A DNA stretch of 64,000 bases from an uncultured Planctomycetaceae bacterium (GTDB lineage Bacteria; Planctomycetota; Planctomycetia; Pirellulales; Pirellulaceae): contig CALMEE010000034.1 in assembly GCA_937862885.1 (NCBI GenBank), positions 1 to 64,000 of the forward strand, in the 5' to 3' direction. Positions 18,360 through 27,625 of this stretch are shown here, piece by piece; within the stretch, counting starts at the first letter, position 1, and each line of letters opens with the position of its first letter. The notes below the pieces were generated by a model that saw only the letters and a list, made by a program, of their open reading frames with translations, was not told the origin of the DNA and searched no databases. Made by a program: the position numbers and the translations under genes.

Positions 18360-19010
18360 ATGATATCTATGAGCCGAGCGAAGCGAAATTGGTTGACTTG
18401 GAAAAAAGTCATGTGCGTTGGCCTGTTGTTGCTGGCCGCGGCCTACATCTATGGGCGGCCAACGTTGGAGCGTTGGTTGAATATTACGTTGCCAGAAATT
18501 CATCTGGGAAACGGTGAATCGCATCAGGATCAAGCACAGCATGGCGAACATAGACCGCTTGGCGGCTCATCGCAACAGAAAAACCACGAACAAACGGAGT
18601 CGGAGCGAAAAGACTTTGAGTTAGCGGATGCTGGAAATGGAACACTCGTTTCCCCTGCGGGGCTAAAGTATGGTATGGGACCCAACCGGGAGCACCGCAT
18701 CGATCACATCATGCGACATCTCACCGACAGCCCCGAGCGACCAACGCACGGAGTTTTTCTCGGCGCGCGTGATGAAGTCTTGGCGTTGTTAGATGAAGCG
18801 TATAACATGATTTTGAAGAATTCGAATCAGGTACAAAGTCAAGCGAGCGATCAAGGCAGCGGCAAGCGGGTCGAGTACGAGATTGAGATGAAGCGGCAGA
18901 TTGGCTACATGGCGGGCGAAAACGGCAAGCGGCGAAATTACCCTAAGACAACCAAACTCAAATTGATTTTGGAAGGGGATCGACCCGTTACCGCTTACCC
19001 GACTTGGTAA
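18360..19010 (+). CDS. hypothetical single-pass membrane protein
   Basis: 216 residues, family not recognised. A basic N-terminus and one hydrophobic helix (about 18-32, VMCVGLLLLAAAYIYG) anchor it, most likely with the C-terminus outside. A polar, Gln/His/Glu-rich linker (about 50-85) precedes a conserved-looking globular end with THGVFLGARDEVLALLDEAY and a Lys/Arg-rich stretch (KRRNYPKTTKLKLILEGDRP). The HRIDHIMRH and HGVF segments resemble short nuclease/toxin-like domains (a CdiA/EndoU-style C-terminus was considered) but that is not established. Ends 33 nt before a convergent aminotransferase gene. Confidence 0.6.
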   Translation: MISMSRAKRNWLTWKKVMCVGLLLLAAAYIYGRPTLERWLNITLPEIHLGNGESHQDQAQHGEHRPLGGSSQQKNHEQTESERKDFELADAGNGTLVSPAGLKYGMGPNREHRIDHIMRHLTDSPERPTHGVFLGARDEVLALLDEAYNMILKNSNQVQSQASDQGSGKRVEYEIEMKRQIGYMAGENGKRRNYPKTTKLKLILEGDRPVTAYPTW

Positions 19011-19043
19011 CATCTCAGGAATCGATGCCAACCGCAGGTTCGG

Positions 19044-20252
19044 CTAGGTGGCGACGGTTGTGCCCACGACATGCGCGATCGATTCACATAGGCGCACAAC
19101 GTTTTCCGGGTTAATCCCAGCCACATTGATGCGACTGCTCCGCAATAGATACACGCTATGTTGGGAGATCAGTTGCTCGACTTGTTTCGGCGTGAGACCT
19201 GAGTAACTGAACATGCCGTTCTGCGAACGGAGATAGCTAAAGTCGTGATCGGGTAAGACGTCTCGCAATCTGTCAGCCAGTAATGCTCGCATGGCCGTTA
19301 CGCGAATACGCATTGCCGTCAGTTCATCGATCCAATGTGCCCGCAATTGCGGGTCGCCTAAAATATTGGCGACGATTTTCGCACCATGTTGAGGTGGATT
19401 CGAGTACATGGCCCGCGCGTAGGCTTTCAATTGGCTAAATACAGCTGGCGCGATTTGCGATGTTTCGGCCACAACTGTTAAGGCTCCGATACGCTCTGCG
19501 TAGAGGCTCATGCTCTTGGAAAAAGAGTTGCAAATCAGCAGCGTACATCCAAGCTCGATTGCTCGCTGAATCACCCACACATCTTTCTCTAAAGACAGGT
19601 GGAACCCTTGATAGGCCAAATCAAATACTGGTAATAAGTTGCGGTCAGCGACAACTTGTAGGATTTGTTCCCACTGGTCGCGATTCGGATCGAACCCGGT
19701 CGGATTGTGGCAGCAAACATGCAACAGCACGGCATTTCCCTCGGGGACGCGCGCTAATTGCAGTAGGTAGGTTTCGAAGTCGATCCCGGTCTTGTCCGCA
19801 TTGAGGTAATCGAGTTGGCCAACTCGAGCACCAGCTGCCTCGAAAATCGGAACGTGGTTGGGCCAAGTCGGATCGGTACACCAAATCGTACGATCTCGCG
19901 TGTGACGAGCGATAAAATCGCCCGCGATTCGCAGAGCGCCGGTGCCTCCAGGCGTTTGCAAAGTCAACGCCCGTCCATCCTCGATCGTAGGATGTTTCGC
20001 GCCCAGAACCAATTCACGGGTCAATTGATTAAAACGTTCGAGACCATCAATTCCCAGGTAAGCCTTTGATTTTTCCGTGCTCAACAATTTGGCTTCGGTT
20101 TCGACAACACTCTTAAGAATTGGCGTTTCGCCGAGATCGTTTTGAAAGACGCCGATGGTCAAATTGATTTTATTGGGATTGCGATCTAATTTGTACAGGC
20201 TCAACAAATCAAATATTTCATCTGACGGAGCAGTTGGAACTGATTTAAACAT
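19044..20252 (-). CDS. aromatic/aspartate amino acid aminotransferase (class Ia)
   Basis: 402-residue PLP enzyme exchanging amino groups between aspartate or aromatic amino acids and 2-oxoglutarate. Landmarks: NLTIGVFQNDLGETPIL, KAYLGIDGLERFNQL, LQTPGGTGALRIAGDF, CCHNPTGFDPNRDQW, DLAYQGF, and the PLP lysine Lys246 in CNSFSKSMSLYAERIGAL. The C-terminal QNGMFSYSGLT is typical of the AspC/TyrB group. The family cannot be split into AspC or TyrB by eye. No amino-acid biosynthesis neighbours are present. Confidence 0.9.
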   Translation of the reverse strand: MFKSVPTAPSDEIFDLLSLYKLDRNPNKINLTIGVFQNDLGETPILKSVVETEAKLLSTEKSKAYLGIDGLERFNQLTRELVLGAKHPTIEDGRALTLQTPGGTGALRIAGDFIARHTRDRTIWCTDPTWPNHVPIFEAAGARVGQLDYLNADKTGIDFETYLLQLARVPEGNAVLLHVCCHNPTGFDPNRDQWEQILQVVADRNLLPVFDLAYQGFHLSLEKDVWVIQRAIELGCTLLICNSFSKSMSLYAERIGALTVVAETSQIAPAVFSQLKAYARAMYSNPPQHGAKIVANILGDPQLRAHWIDELTAMRIRVTAMRALLADRLRDVLPDHDFSYLRSQNGMFSYSGLTPKQVEQLISQHSVYLLRSSRINVAGINPENVVRLCESIAHVVGTTVAT

Positions 20253-20620
20253 TGTTCGTCGTTTTCAAAAGCGGCTTATGTTAAAATGGAGACTGCCAAC
20301 GCGCACGAAACTTAATCGCGGTCGCGTTCACTTTTCTTGCGGAAGGCGAGTGCCTGTGATCCCGTTGTTGGCAACTGCACTTAACCGTGAAAATCAATTT
20401 AACGGTAAGTATTGGAAAGAGGTAGCCCCCGTTGTGACACGGTGGTCCGCAGCCGATATTAACTGAGCGGCGAAACTGAGATGCGATGGAGTTTTTTTGG
20501 GCTGCGGATACAATGCGGTGCTCCGAAATGACGCATCGGTTTGCCGAGATGCTCGAAGTTACAGCGGCGTGAGCGTATCTCCAACTTCATTTTACTCATT
20601 GAATACTAGAAGAATAATTC
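20253..20620. other. 368-nt divergent intergenic region
   Basis: Lies between the divergently transcribed aminotransferase and inositol-phosphate synthase genes. No RNA, repeat or clear promoter hexamer pair was recognised. Confidence 0.35.
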
Positions 20621-21862
20621 ATGCAAAATCGAATTGGCCTTTGGTTGATTGGTGCACGCGGCTCGGTGTCAACCACAGCGCTACTCGGTCTGGGGGGGCT
20701 GATCGGCGGAAGAATTGAAGAGCGTGGATTGGTAAGTGCTCTTTCAGCTTTCAGTGACTTGAACTTGAGTACTTGGGACCAGTTTGTCGTTGGAGGGCAT
20801 GACATTCGTGATTTCCGTTTGGTGGAACAGGCGCGAATATTTTCACGATCGACGAGGGCTTTCGATCCAGAGCTTGTCGAGTCAGCCGCCGATTTTTTGG
20901 AGGAGACTGACCAAAGAATTCGTCCCGGGATTTTTTCGTCAGGTGACGCGAGCATCAGCAGATTGGCCACTCCCGGGTATTCGCTTGCGATCGAAGCAAG
21001 TTCGAACGCCAAAGCGGTGGAGCTGATTCAACGCGACTTGATGGATTTTCAAGCAAGCCAACGCCTGCAACACATAGTCGTCATCAATGTTACGTCCACC
21101 GAACCGAGTGTGAACTCAGCGCCGTGGCCGCACGACTGGACGACGTTTTCCAAATTACTGGATGACCCGAAATTTCATGTTCCTCCAAGCACGTTGTATG
21201 CCATCGCAGCTTTCCATGCTGGTTGTTCGTATGTGAATTTCACTCCTTCATTAGGAAGTAACTCAAGTGCATTAAAAGATTTGGCGATCCAGAGAACTGT
21301 TCGCCATGTCGGCCAAGATGGCAAGACAGGTGAAACGTTGGTGAAGAGCGCGTTGGCACCGATGTTCTTATACCGTAATTTGGAGGTAATGAGTTGGGTT
21401 GGCCACAATATCTTGGGGAATCTGGATGGCGCTGTCCTGTCCGACCCGAGCAACAAAACATCCAAGGTCAAAAGCAAAGATCAATTACTGGCCGAAATTC
21501 TCGGCTATGCTCCGCAAAGCCATATCAGCATTGAGAATATCGCAAGCTTGGGTGATTGGAAAACCGCCTGGGATCATATTCACTTCAAAGGATTTTTGGG
21601 GACTCCCATGGTCATGCAATTTATCTGGCAAGGTTGCGACTCGGCGCTTGCGGCCCCGCTGGTATTAGACTTGGCACGATTTACAGAGCGGGCTTGGCGA
21701 GCCGGGCAAATCGGAGTTATGGAACAGTTTGCTTGTTTTTTCAAATCACCGATGCAAGTTGATGCAACCATTGCCCAAGATCACTCCTTGGGTAACCAAT
21801 TCCAACGCTTGATTGACTGGGCAGTAAACCTCTGCCATGGTCAAGCTGCAACAGATTGTTAA
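20621..21862 (+). CDS. inositol-3-phosphate synthase family protein
   Basis: 413 residues. Family enzymes convert glucose 6-phosphate to 1L-myo-inositol 1-phosphate with internally recycled NAD. Supporting sequence: the N-terminal cofactor loop LIGARGSVSTTALLGL, VVGGHDIRDF, INVTSTEPSVNSAP, CSYVNFTPSLGSN, and the catalytic-core segment GQDGKTGETLVKSALAPMFLYR followed by GHNILGNLDG and KTSKVKSKD. A normal-length C-terminus completes the fold. Inositol phosphate suggests phosphatidylinositol-type lipids or an inositol-derived solute. No phosphatase or lipid transferase is adjacent. Confidence 0.88.
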   Translation: MQNRIGLWLIGARGSVSTTALLGLGGLIGGRIEERGLVSALSAFSDLNLSTWDQFVVGGHDIRDFRLVEQARIFSRSTRAFDPELVESAADFLEETDQRIRPGIFSSGDASISRLATPGYSLAIEASSNAKAVELIQRDLMDFQASQRLQHIVVINVTSTEPSVNSAPWPHDWTTFSKLLDDPKFHVPPSTLYAIAAFHAGCSYVNFTPSLGSNSSALKDLAIQRTVRHVGQDGKTGETLVKSALAPMFLYRNLEVMSWVGHNILGNLDGAVLSDPSNKTSKVKSKDQLLAEILGYAPQSHISIENIASLGDWKTAWDHIHFKGFLGTPMVMQFIWQGCDSALAAPLVLDLARFTERAWRAGQIGVMEQFACFFKSPMQVDATIAQDHSLGNQFQRLIDWAVNLCHGQAATDC

Positions 21863-21940
21863 CGCAAGCGAGATCCCAACGTCGAATGAAAGAAAGGGTA
21901 CTGGGTGAATACGCGGGAGTTGCCTAGGTCAACCCCGGGT

Positions 21941-23098
21941 TCATACGGAAATCGCCATCGACGGATTCTCGTCTTCGATCACCCGCCAGCTAACGGGATT
22001 TTGCGGGTCACGAGCAATTCGCTCATATAGCGTATTGCGTTCGATCGGCTCACGTCCAGCTTCGCGAATCAATTCTTCGAGTCGTTGTACCGAGAGCAAT
22101 TGTGGCGTCGTTGCACCTGCATCATGATAAATCAGCTCGTGTCGTACCGTGCCGTCCATGTCATCAGCACCGTAGGAAAGTGCAGCTTGCGCAGTTCCGA
22201 TTCCCAACATGATCCAGTACGCTTTCACGTGTGGAATATTATCGAGCATCAACCGCGAAACGGCCATGGTACGCAAATCCACCAAGGAAGAGGGTTTCTT
22301 GATGTGTGTCAGTCCCGTATTTTCCGGATGGAAGGCCAACGGAATGAACGTTTGGAACCCACCGGTTTCATCTTGGAGATTTCGCAAGCGGATTAAGTGA
22401 TCAATGCGATGACGGGCTTCTTCGATGTGTCCGTAGAGCATGGTGCAATTGCTCTTAAGACCTAACTGATGGGCCACTCGATGCACTTCAAACCAAGTTT
22501 CCGTATCTGCCTTGTGTTCGCAAATCTGGTCGCGAATTTCTGGGTGAAAGATTTCTGCACCACCCCCCGGCAAACTTCCCAGACCCGCCTTAATGAGTCG
22601 CTCCAACACGTCTTGGATCGTCGACTTGGTCAAATACTGGAACCAATTGATTTCGACCGGCGTCCACGCCTTCAGATGTAGCGATGGGAAGGCATCGTGC
22701 AAAATCTGGATCGTGTTGAGATACCAGTCAAACTTTTTCAAATGGTGAAGCCCGCCGACAATGTGCATTTCGGTACAGCCATTTTCAAATGCTTCGCGCC
22801 CTCGTTCGAGAATTTGTTCATCACTCATCACGTATCCGCGCTCGCTTTTAAGGTCGGCGCGAAATGCACAAAAGGTGCAACGGTAAATACACACATTCGT
22901 CGGATTGAGGTGCGTATTGATGTTGTAAAATGCGATGTTGCCGTTGATTCGTTCGCGGACAACGTTAGCCAATTGCCCAACGTCATTCAATGGACAAGCA
23001 GGGTCTTCCAAAAGCAAGCCATCTTCGAACGATAAGCGCTCGCAACGTTCGACCTTGTCTCGGATATGCTTTAAACGGGGATCGACTGTCAAAATCAT
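21941..23098 (-). CDS. mqnE: aminofutalosine synthase MqnE (radical SAM)
   Basis: 385 residues. MqnE adds the adenosyl radical to 3-[(1-carboxyvinyl)oxy]benzoate to make aminofutalosine, the first radical step of futalosine-route menaquinone synthesis. The Cys70-x3-Cys74-x2-Cys77 motif lies in NPTNVCIYRCTFCAFR, preceded by FYNINTHLNPTN. MHIVGGLHHLKKFDWYL, KAWTPVEINWF, LPGGGAEIFHPEIR, MLYGHIE and SYGADDMDGTV are typical of the MqnE/MqnC/CofH group, and GGLHHLKKFDWY favours MqnE. No other mqn gene is in the window. Confidence 0.92.
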   Translation of the reverse strand: MILTVDPRLKHIRDKVERCERLSFEDGLLLEDPACPLNDVGQLANVVRERINGNIAFYNINTHLNPTNVCIYRCTFCAFRADLKSERGYVMSDEQILERGREAFENGCTEMHIVGGLHHLKKFDWYLNTIQILHDAFPSLHLKAWTPVEINWFQYLTKSTIQDVLERLIKAGLGSLPGGGAEIFHPEIRDQICEHKADTETWFEVHRVAHQLGLKSNCTMLYGHIEEARHRIDHLIRLRNLQDETGGFQTFIPLAFHPENTGLTHIKKPSSLVDLRTMAVSRLMLDNIPHVKAYWIMLGIGTAQAALSYGADDMDGTVRHELIYHDAGATTPQLLSVQRLEELIREAGREPIERNTLYERIARDPQNPVSWRVIEDENPSMAISV

Positions 23099-23679
23099 AA
23101 CGCACTACTCTTCGGCTTTATTACCTATCTATCTACTTGATCAATGGCCCCACGATGTCGCAAAGCCAGCGGCACAGGGCTTGCGTTATCCACGTATCGA
23201 TCAAACTCAAATTAAAAAAATCACGAACTTCTAATCGTAAACACATTGCCTTTGGTTGTCCATGACTTTTGGGCTAATCAAGCGGTTCTGCCAAGGGAAG
23301 GATTGTCGAATCAATGTCAAACCGTTGACGGATTAAGAATAGGTGGCCGGAGGTGCCCCAGTCTGCTGGCAAGCGGAGATTTGTGTTCATCGAGGTTGTC
23401 CTTAGCTATTTTGTTGAATGGTCGCAAAGCCCATCGCGGAGTTCCAAACAGAATTTCTGTTATTCCCGAGTTCGAGCCAATCCGTCTATTAAACCGTTGC
23501 TCTCCCCTGCCCTTAACTCTACGATGATCATCAGCCAGCAGTTGCACAGGCGGTTGATACTTAGGTGCCGCGTTTTTGGCCTCGTGAGCGTGCGTGCGGC
23601 GATTGCTTGTGAAAAGTATGAGGAGGTTCACTTGTTCTTTTTTCCTAAACATTTACCCAGCCCATTTTTGTAACTTGGC
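23099..23679. other. 581-nt divergent intergenic region
   Basis: Sits between mqnE and the methyltransferase gene. A 111-codon minus-strand frame (23317-23652) has no ribosome binding site and no family resemblance and is not called. Nothing else was recognised. Confidence 0.4.
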
Positions 23680-24312
23680 ATGCGATATTATCGAGAAAAA
23701 ATACTGCCTTTGTTGGTTGATTGGTCGTGTGCCCAGGCACCATTTATGAAGTTGCGCCAAGCCGTTGTTCCAAATTGCGTCGGACAAGTATTAGAAGTTG
23801 GCTCTGGTTCTGGACTCAATTTTTCTTTATACGACAAAGATCAAGTGGATAAAGTATGGGCGCTGGAACCTTCATTTGGGATGAGACGCCGAGCGATGAA
23901 ACTCGAACGAATGGCGGATGCGCCATCCATCGAGTGGTTGGATTCGACCTGTGAGCAACTCCCACTGGCCGACGAGAGCGTAGATACGATTTTGTTGACC
24001 TATACCCTATGTTCGATTGGTAAATGTGACGTGGCCCTAGGACAGATGTTGCGCGTGCTTAAACCACGAGGTCGGCTGCTGTTTTGTGAGCATGGTTTAG
24101 CACCAGATCGCGGCACGCGCCGCTTGCAACGATTGATGAATCCGCTGTGGCGGAAGTTGGCAGGCGGTTGTCATTTGACGCGTCAAATCGATGCGTTAAT
24201 TGAAGGCGGCGGTTTTGAGATTCAGACGCTTGAACGAGCTTATACGAAACAACTTCCCAGATTTGTCGGTTACTGCTATTGGGGTGCCGCAACGAAAGAC
24301 CAAGCTCTTTAA
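23680..24312 (+). CDS. class I SAM-dependent methyltransferase
   Basis: 210 residues with a Rossmann methyltransferase core: motif I VLEVGSGSGLNFSLY (about 38-52), acidic strand end VWALEPSFGM, motif around DSTCEQLPLADESVDTILLTYTLCS, and post-motif VLKPRGRLLFCEHGLAPD. The C-terminus CHLTRQIDALIEGGGFEIQTLE is typical of the UbiE/METTL7-like group (Methyltransf_11). Substrate unknown; small lipophilic or quinone-like acceptors are common in this group. MqnE lies upstream in the opposite direction, but this is not clearly the menaquinone methyltransferase. Confidence 0.85.
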   Translation: MRYYREKILPLLVDWSCAQAPFMKLRQAVVPNCVGQVLEVGSGSGLNFSLYDKDQVDKVWALEPSFGMRRRAMKLERMADAPSIEWLDSTCEQLPLADESVDTILLTYTLCSIGKCDVALGQMLRVLKPRGRLLFCEHGLAPDRGTRRLQRLMNPLWRKLAGGCHLTRQIDALIEGGGFEIQTLERAYTKQLPRFVGYCYWGAATKDQAL

Positions 24313-24436
24313 GCAGCGAGAGTTTTGAAAATCGCTAGGGAAAAATTAGACGCAGGAGATCGAGTGAAGATACAACCGCACAACATGCGATCTCAGCGAA
24401 CATACTCAACAATTCAAGGCTGACGTACAGATACCT

Positions 24437-24649
24437 CTACCGATGACTATTGCGATTCCTTGATGAAGGAGTCTCGAATTCTACGTTCCGCAACAAGAGT
24501 TCATCGAGGTTATTGTCGATCCAGGTCTCTAGCTGAAGAAAAGCCGGTCCTTCGATTACCATTACGCATTCTCGTCCTGGGCTCGTGGGAAAAGTACTGC
24601 AGCGATTGTCTTCAGCCTTGGAATGGTTTGAATTCGATTTCTTGAACAT
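24437..24649 (-). CDS. small hypothetical protein with strong ribosome binding site
   Basis: 70 residues, not recognised. The start is well supported: on the minus strand AGAGGAG ends 5 nt before the ATG at 24649. The N-terminus is polar (MFKKSNSNHSKAEDNR), followed by a compact predicted strand/helix part (ECVMVIEGPAFLQLETWIDN, then NLDELLLRNVEF). No signal peptide or membrane span. It stands alone in a gap, convergent with the methyltransferase gene. Confidence 0.55.
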   Translation of the reverse strand: MFKKSNSNHSKAEDNRCSTFPTSPGRECVMVIEGPAFLQLETWIDNNLDELLLRNVEFETPSSRNRNSHR

Positions 24650-25293
24650 GGCTTCTCCTCTATTCCATTGGACTCACGTCCACACTAAATGGTTCGTAAG
24701 CATGGTTGGAAAATAACAAAAATTTGATGCACGATTTCCAATTTTGGCGATTTTTCTTGATCGCCCTCAATTTATTCGAAAAATAATCTACGTTGGGTGT
24801 CTCGTGCGTTTGCTGCTTTTGCTCTGCACTGAATTTGGACACTCCGCGTAAGTGACGATTCTTGAACTCTGATAGTTACCAAAGCGGATACGGCATCTCT
24901 GAAGGGACAATCCGTTACGTGCGTCCTAAAGAAATCATGTGAAATGTCACACTTCTCACTGACCACCGGAACAAAGAGGGTGGGGCGCCGAAAAACATGG
25001 GGTTTCACATTGGTGCTCAGCCGTCGGCAGGACTTGAATTCAAATCATCCGCCAAAATCGGACCAAAACCATCTCGATCACAAAAATGGTCCGCAGGAGC
25101 ACAACTTACCCTGAAATTCAGGAAAAATTCGCATTCTGAGGGTTCAATTGAGGAATCATCGACATTACCATGGACTCGTTGGCTGTTGAATCTGCTTTTT
25201 TGCGCTGTGTACATGCACTATGGTTGCGCACGTTTTCAGATAGCCCCAATTAGGTTTAACGTTTTTTCGATTCGAATTGAAAGGAGAATCATT
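24650..25293. other. 644-nt gap upstream of the His/Cys-rich gene
   Basis: No supported gene. Open frames of 60-98 codons lack ribosome binding sites; an open extension upstream of the His/Cys-rich gene (from 24997) does not look like protein of that family. The promoter of the secreted protein is presumably in the last 100 nt. Confidence 0.4.
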
Positions 25294-25758
25294 ATGCAAA
25301 AAACTAGTTTTTGCACCCTTGCCACTGCCCTGTTCGCCGTAGTTGTTTTTAGCTGCAATGCGATCGGGCAAGAAGTTGTTGTTAAGAACCTGTTCGCCGC
25401 TCCGATCGTGGCGGCCTCCGTCCAACAGGACGAGGGTGGTGTTGCACGGGCCATCATTGGTGAAGCGTCTCCAAGTGATGTGCCTCATCAGGCAGGGCCT
25501 CCAATGCACGATCATTCAGTGCTGGGTGGCGTTCATCATGACCATGGTCATGGCGGAGGTTGCTGTGGCGGTCATCATGCGCATCACGGCTACGGGCATA
25601 ATTGCTGTGGCGGTCATTATGGGCATTACGGCTACGGGCACAATTGCTGTCCCCGCCCGTCGTACGATTGTTGTGGACATTCGCACTACAGCTGCGGTTC
25701 CTACAACAGATGCTACCAACGACCTCGCGTGTTTATTCGACCAATCTTCACGCGCTGA
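25294..25758 (+). CDS. secreted His/Cys/Gly-rich protein with tandem repeats
   Basis: 154 residues. Start ATG 25294 follows AAGGAG with 7-nt spacing. A signal peptide (MQKTSFCTLATALFAVVVFS, cut after CNAIGQ) exports it. After an acidic middle part comes a His-rich run (HDHSVLGGVHHDHGHGGG) and two 14-residue units of the form CCGGHxxHxGYGHN, then further Cys pairs to a basic end (RPRVFIRPIFTR). The units correspond to an exact-length 42-nt tandem duplication (25561-25602, 25603-25644). The density of His and Cys suggests metal binding in the periplasm or envelope, which is inference. Similar small Cys/His-rich secreted proteins are common in planctomycetes and remain uncharacterised. Confidence 0.75.
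   Translation: MQKTSFCTLATALFAVVVFSCNAIGQEVVVKNLFAAPIVAASVQQDEGGVARAIIGEASPSDVPHQAGPPMHDHSVLGGVHHDHGHGGGCCGGHHAHHGYGHNCCGGHYGHYGYGHNCCPRPSYDCCGHSHYSCGSYNRCYQRPRVFIRPIFTR
25561..25644 (+). repeat. two tandem 42-nt units in the His/Cys-rich gene
   Basis: Unit 1 is 25561-25602 and unit 2 is 25603-25644; they differ at only a few positions and both encode CCGGHxxHxGYGHN. A partial third unit begins TGCTGTCCC. Confidence 0.85.
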
Positions 25759-25884
25759 TGCTGCTATTAATTGATTTGCACTCGCCTGGTCGAGTACTTT
25801 TCATTCGGTAACAAGAAAGTTAATCAACGGTTGGCAGATGCGGAAGTTCCGGTTTGCCGACCGTTTAACTTTTTCCGCCGCATC

Positions 25885-26943
25885 TTACTCATGCAGGATA
25901 AAAATGCGTGCAGGAAAGCAGAGTATGGGAATGGAAAGCGACGCCAACCCCAACGCGAAACGGAACCATCCCAATTTCACGCGGTCATCACGTGTGGGAG
26001 GATGTCGGGTGCCGATCAACAGGAGCAGCAGCACCATGACAACCAAATGAAAGGTTCCCACATAAATCATGTAGGCAACGGCCAGCACAATGATGGCTTC
26101 GGCGATCAGAAACGACCGTTTGCCAAATAGCGTATAAGTAACGTGTCCCCCATCTAGCTGGCCGACGGGCATCATGTTCAGGCCGGTAACAAGCAGTCCC
26201 ACCCAACCGGCGGCCAACATCGGATTCATCTGTTGAGGCCAAATCCCGCGACTTGGATCGTAGCCTTCGATTCCCATCCAGTGAATGAGCCAGTCCAGGA
26301 GCACCGGGGCTTGAAACGCCAATTGCCCCCCTCCCAACTCATTGAGGTCAAGTTGCCGCACGCCCAGGATGCACATGGGTACAGCCACCACAAGTCCGGC
26401 AAGCGGCCCAGCAATGCCAATGTCAAATATTTGCTTGCGATCTGCGACGTTAGGCTCCATGCCAATCACCGCCCCTAAAGTGCCAATCGGATTGAGGGGG
26501 AAAGGCAGGAAAATCGGTACGGTCGCCGGGACTCGGTAGATGAGGGTTGTGATGAAGTGTCCCATTTCATGCGTGAACAAGAACAGCAAGAGGCATCCCA
26601 TGTAAATCAGCCCTTGATCCCAATTGCGTACAATCATCTGGCGCAAAGGCATCCAGTCAGGGCTGCCTTGCCACGAAGATTCGAGAGCGACGATTACCGG
26701 GATAACGGGATGCCAATTGGTGACGCCGACCCAGAACGTCGAACAACATGTGAGCAAAAACAAGATAATCGGTATCTTGAGTCGTCGACGCCGGCGCGGA
26801 GGCATTTCGTCGGCCAGCGCGTATTCTTGCCGCAACACAGAAACATGCGGAGTCTCTCTTTGTTGCTCGCGCGAAAATTCATTTGGCTCGTCTGTCGTCA
26901 CGTTTGCCGTACGGTGCAAGTTCTTCTCAAGCAAAACCCTCAT
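25885..26943 (-). CDS. site-2 protease family (M50) metalloprotease with cytoplasmic N-terminus
   Basis: 352 residues. An N-terminal polar, basic segment (about 1-55, ending PPRRRRRLK) precedes the membrane part. Zinc motif HEMGH is at 125-129 in LFLFTHEMGHFITTLIYR, and the second motif GQLDGGHVTYTLF gives Asp264. FLPFPLNPIGTLGAVIGMEP is the conserved beta-hairpin loop typical of plant EGY/bacterial group S2P proteins, followed by DIGIAGPLAGLVVAVPM. This is a different subgroup from the 262-residue protease at 14212-15000. Substrate unknown. Confidence 0.88.
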   Translation of the reverse strand: MRVLLEKNLHRTANVTTDEPNEFSREQQRETPHVSVLRQEYALADEMPPRRRRRLKIPIILFLLTCCSTFWVGVTNWHPVIPVIVALESSWQGSPDWMPLRQMIVRNWDQGLIYMGCLLLFLFTHEMGHFITTLIYRVPATVPIFLPFPLNPIGTLGAVIGMEPNVADRKQIFDIGIAGPLAGLVVAVPMCILGVRQLDLNELGGGQLAFQAPVLLDWLIHWMGIEGYDPSRGIWPQQMNPMLAAGWVGLLVTGLNMMPVGQLDGGHVTYTLFGKRSFLIAEAIIVLAVAYMIYVGTFHLVVMVLLLLLIGTRHPPTRDDRVKLGWFRFALGLASLSIPILCFPARIFILHE

Positions 26944-27625
26944 CGCATTTTGACGTAGAAATCGAATGCGATCCGAAATTGTACGAAAGTTGAGCTTGTT
27001 CGTCCAATGCGCTTATTCCTGCCTGCAAAATTCGCTGGTTATTCCGCCCGCTGACGCGGCGCACAACCGCGCTTTTAGGACTGAATCGCGACGCGAACTC
27101 AGCTTAATGCGGCGCAGATTTGCTGCATTTTGTGAACTATTGAACCAGACCGCTTCGGCATCAAACTGAAGTCGTCAGTGCGTGCGGCGGATGTTGGGCT
27201 TTGCCCGATCGGCAGTGGGATGAATAACCTTGAGGCAGGTAAAATGCCCAATCATGCTCCAGATCAACACAAACGAAACCACTAAGATCCAGTGGGAAAA
27301 ATAGAATAACATTTGGCTTGTCCTCGGGGGGATGAGGTGACAAACCCTCCATGAAAATACGAACCTTTCCGTGCAAAGAAGGAGGATCGACATAATTTAG
27401 GTAACGGGGTAAAAAATTTTTTTTCGTGCGGCATTTTTTGCTCAACTCCGATTTTTTCGCGGACCCTTTTCCTCCCTAAGATCGTTTGATTTTGAAGCAA
27501 AGTTTACCGCAATTGCGCCAGGTAACGTTGAGTGTGCGCGGTGCATGAACCAGAATGGACAGGGGAAACGTTTGGATTTGCCTTGTCTCATGCAGATATG
27601 ATGTTTGTCCCCAAAGGAGATTGAG
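26944..27625. other. 682-nt divergent region; holds one small gene
   Basis: Between the protease and Hsp70 genes. Apart from the small membrane protein at 27175-27312, nothing is supported. An A/T tract (AAAAAATTTTTTTT around 27411-27424) is conspicuous but no hairpin precedes it. Confidence 0.4.
27175..27312 (-). CDS. small single-pass membrane protein
   Basis: 45 residues. The ATG at 27312 is preceded on the minus strand by CGAGGA with 8-nt spacing, a good ribosome binding site that longer starts in this frame lack. The N-terminal half is one hydrophobic helix (MLFYFSHWILVVSFVLIWSM) and the rest is short and basic (ADRAKPNIRRTH). Such proteins often attach to larger membrane complexes. Too short for family recognition; the ribosome binding site plus the clean membrane helix make it more likely than chance. 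Confidence 0.45.
   Translation of the reverse strand: MLFYFSHWILVVSFVLIWSMIGHFTCLKVIHPTADRAKPNIRRTH

Noticed and set aside
18360..19010. Toxin or nuclease identity for the small membrane protein
   Set aside because: Some short segments recall nuclease domains, but no catalytic set can be aligned and no immunity gene follows.
23317..23652. 111-codon minus-strand frame between mqnE and the methyltransferase
   Set aside because: No ribosome binding site, odd Arg/Pro/His composition, no family resemblance.
16860..25262. 16-nt match CAATTAGGTTTAACGT at 16860-16875 and 25247-25262
   Set aside because: About one such match is expected by chance in a window this size, and the surroundings differ.
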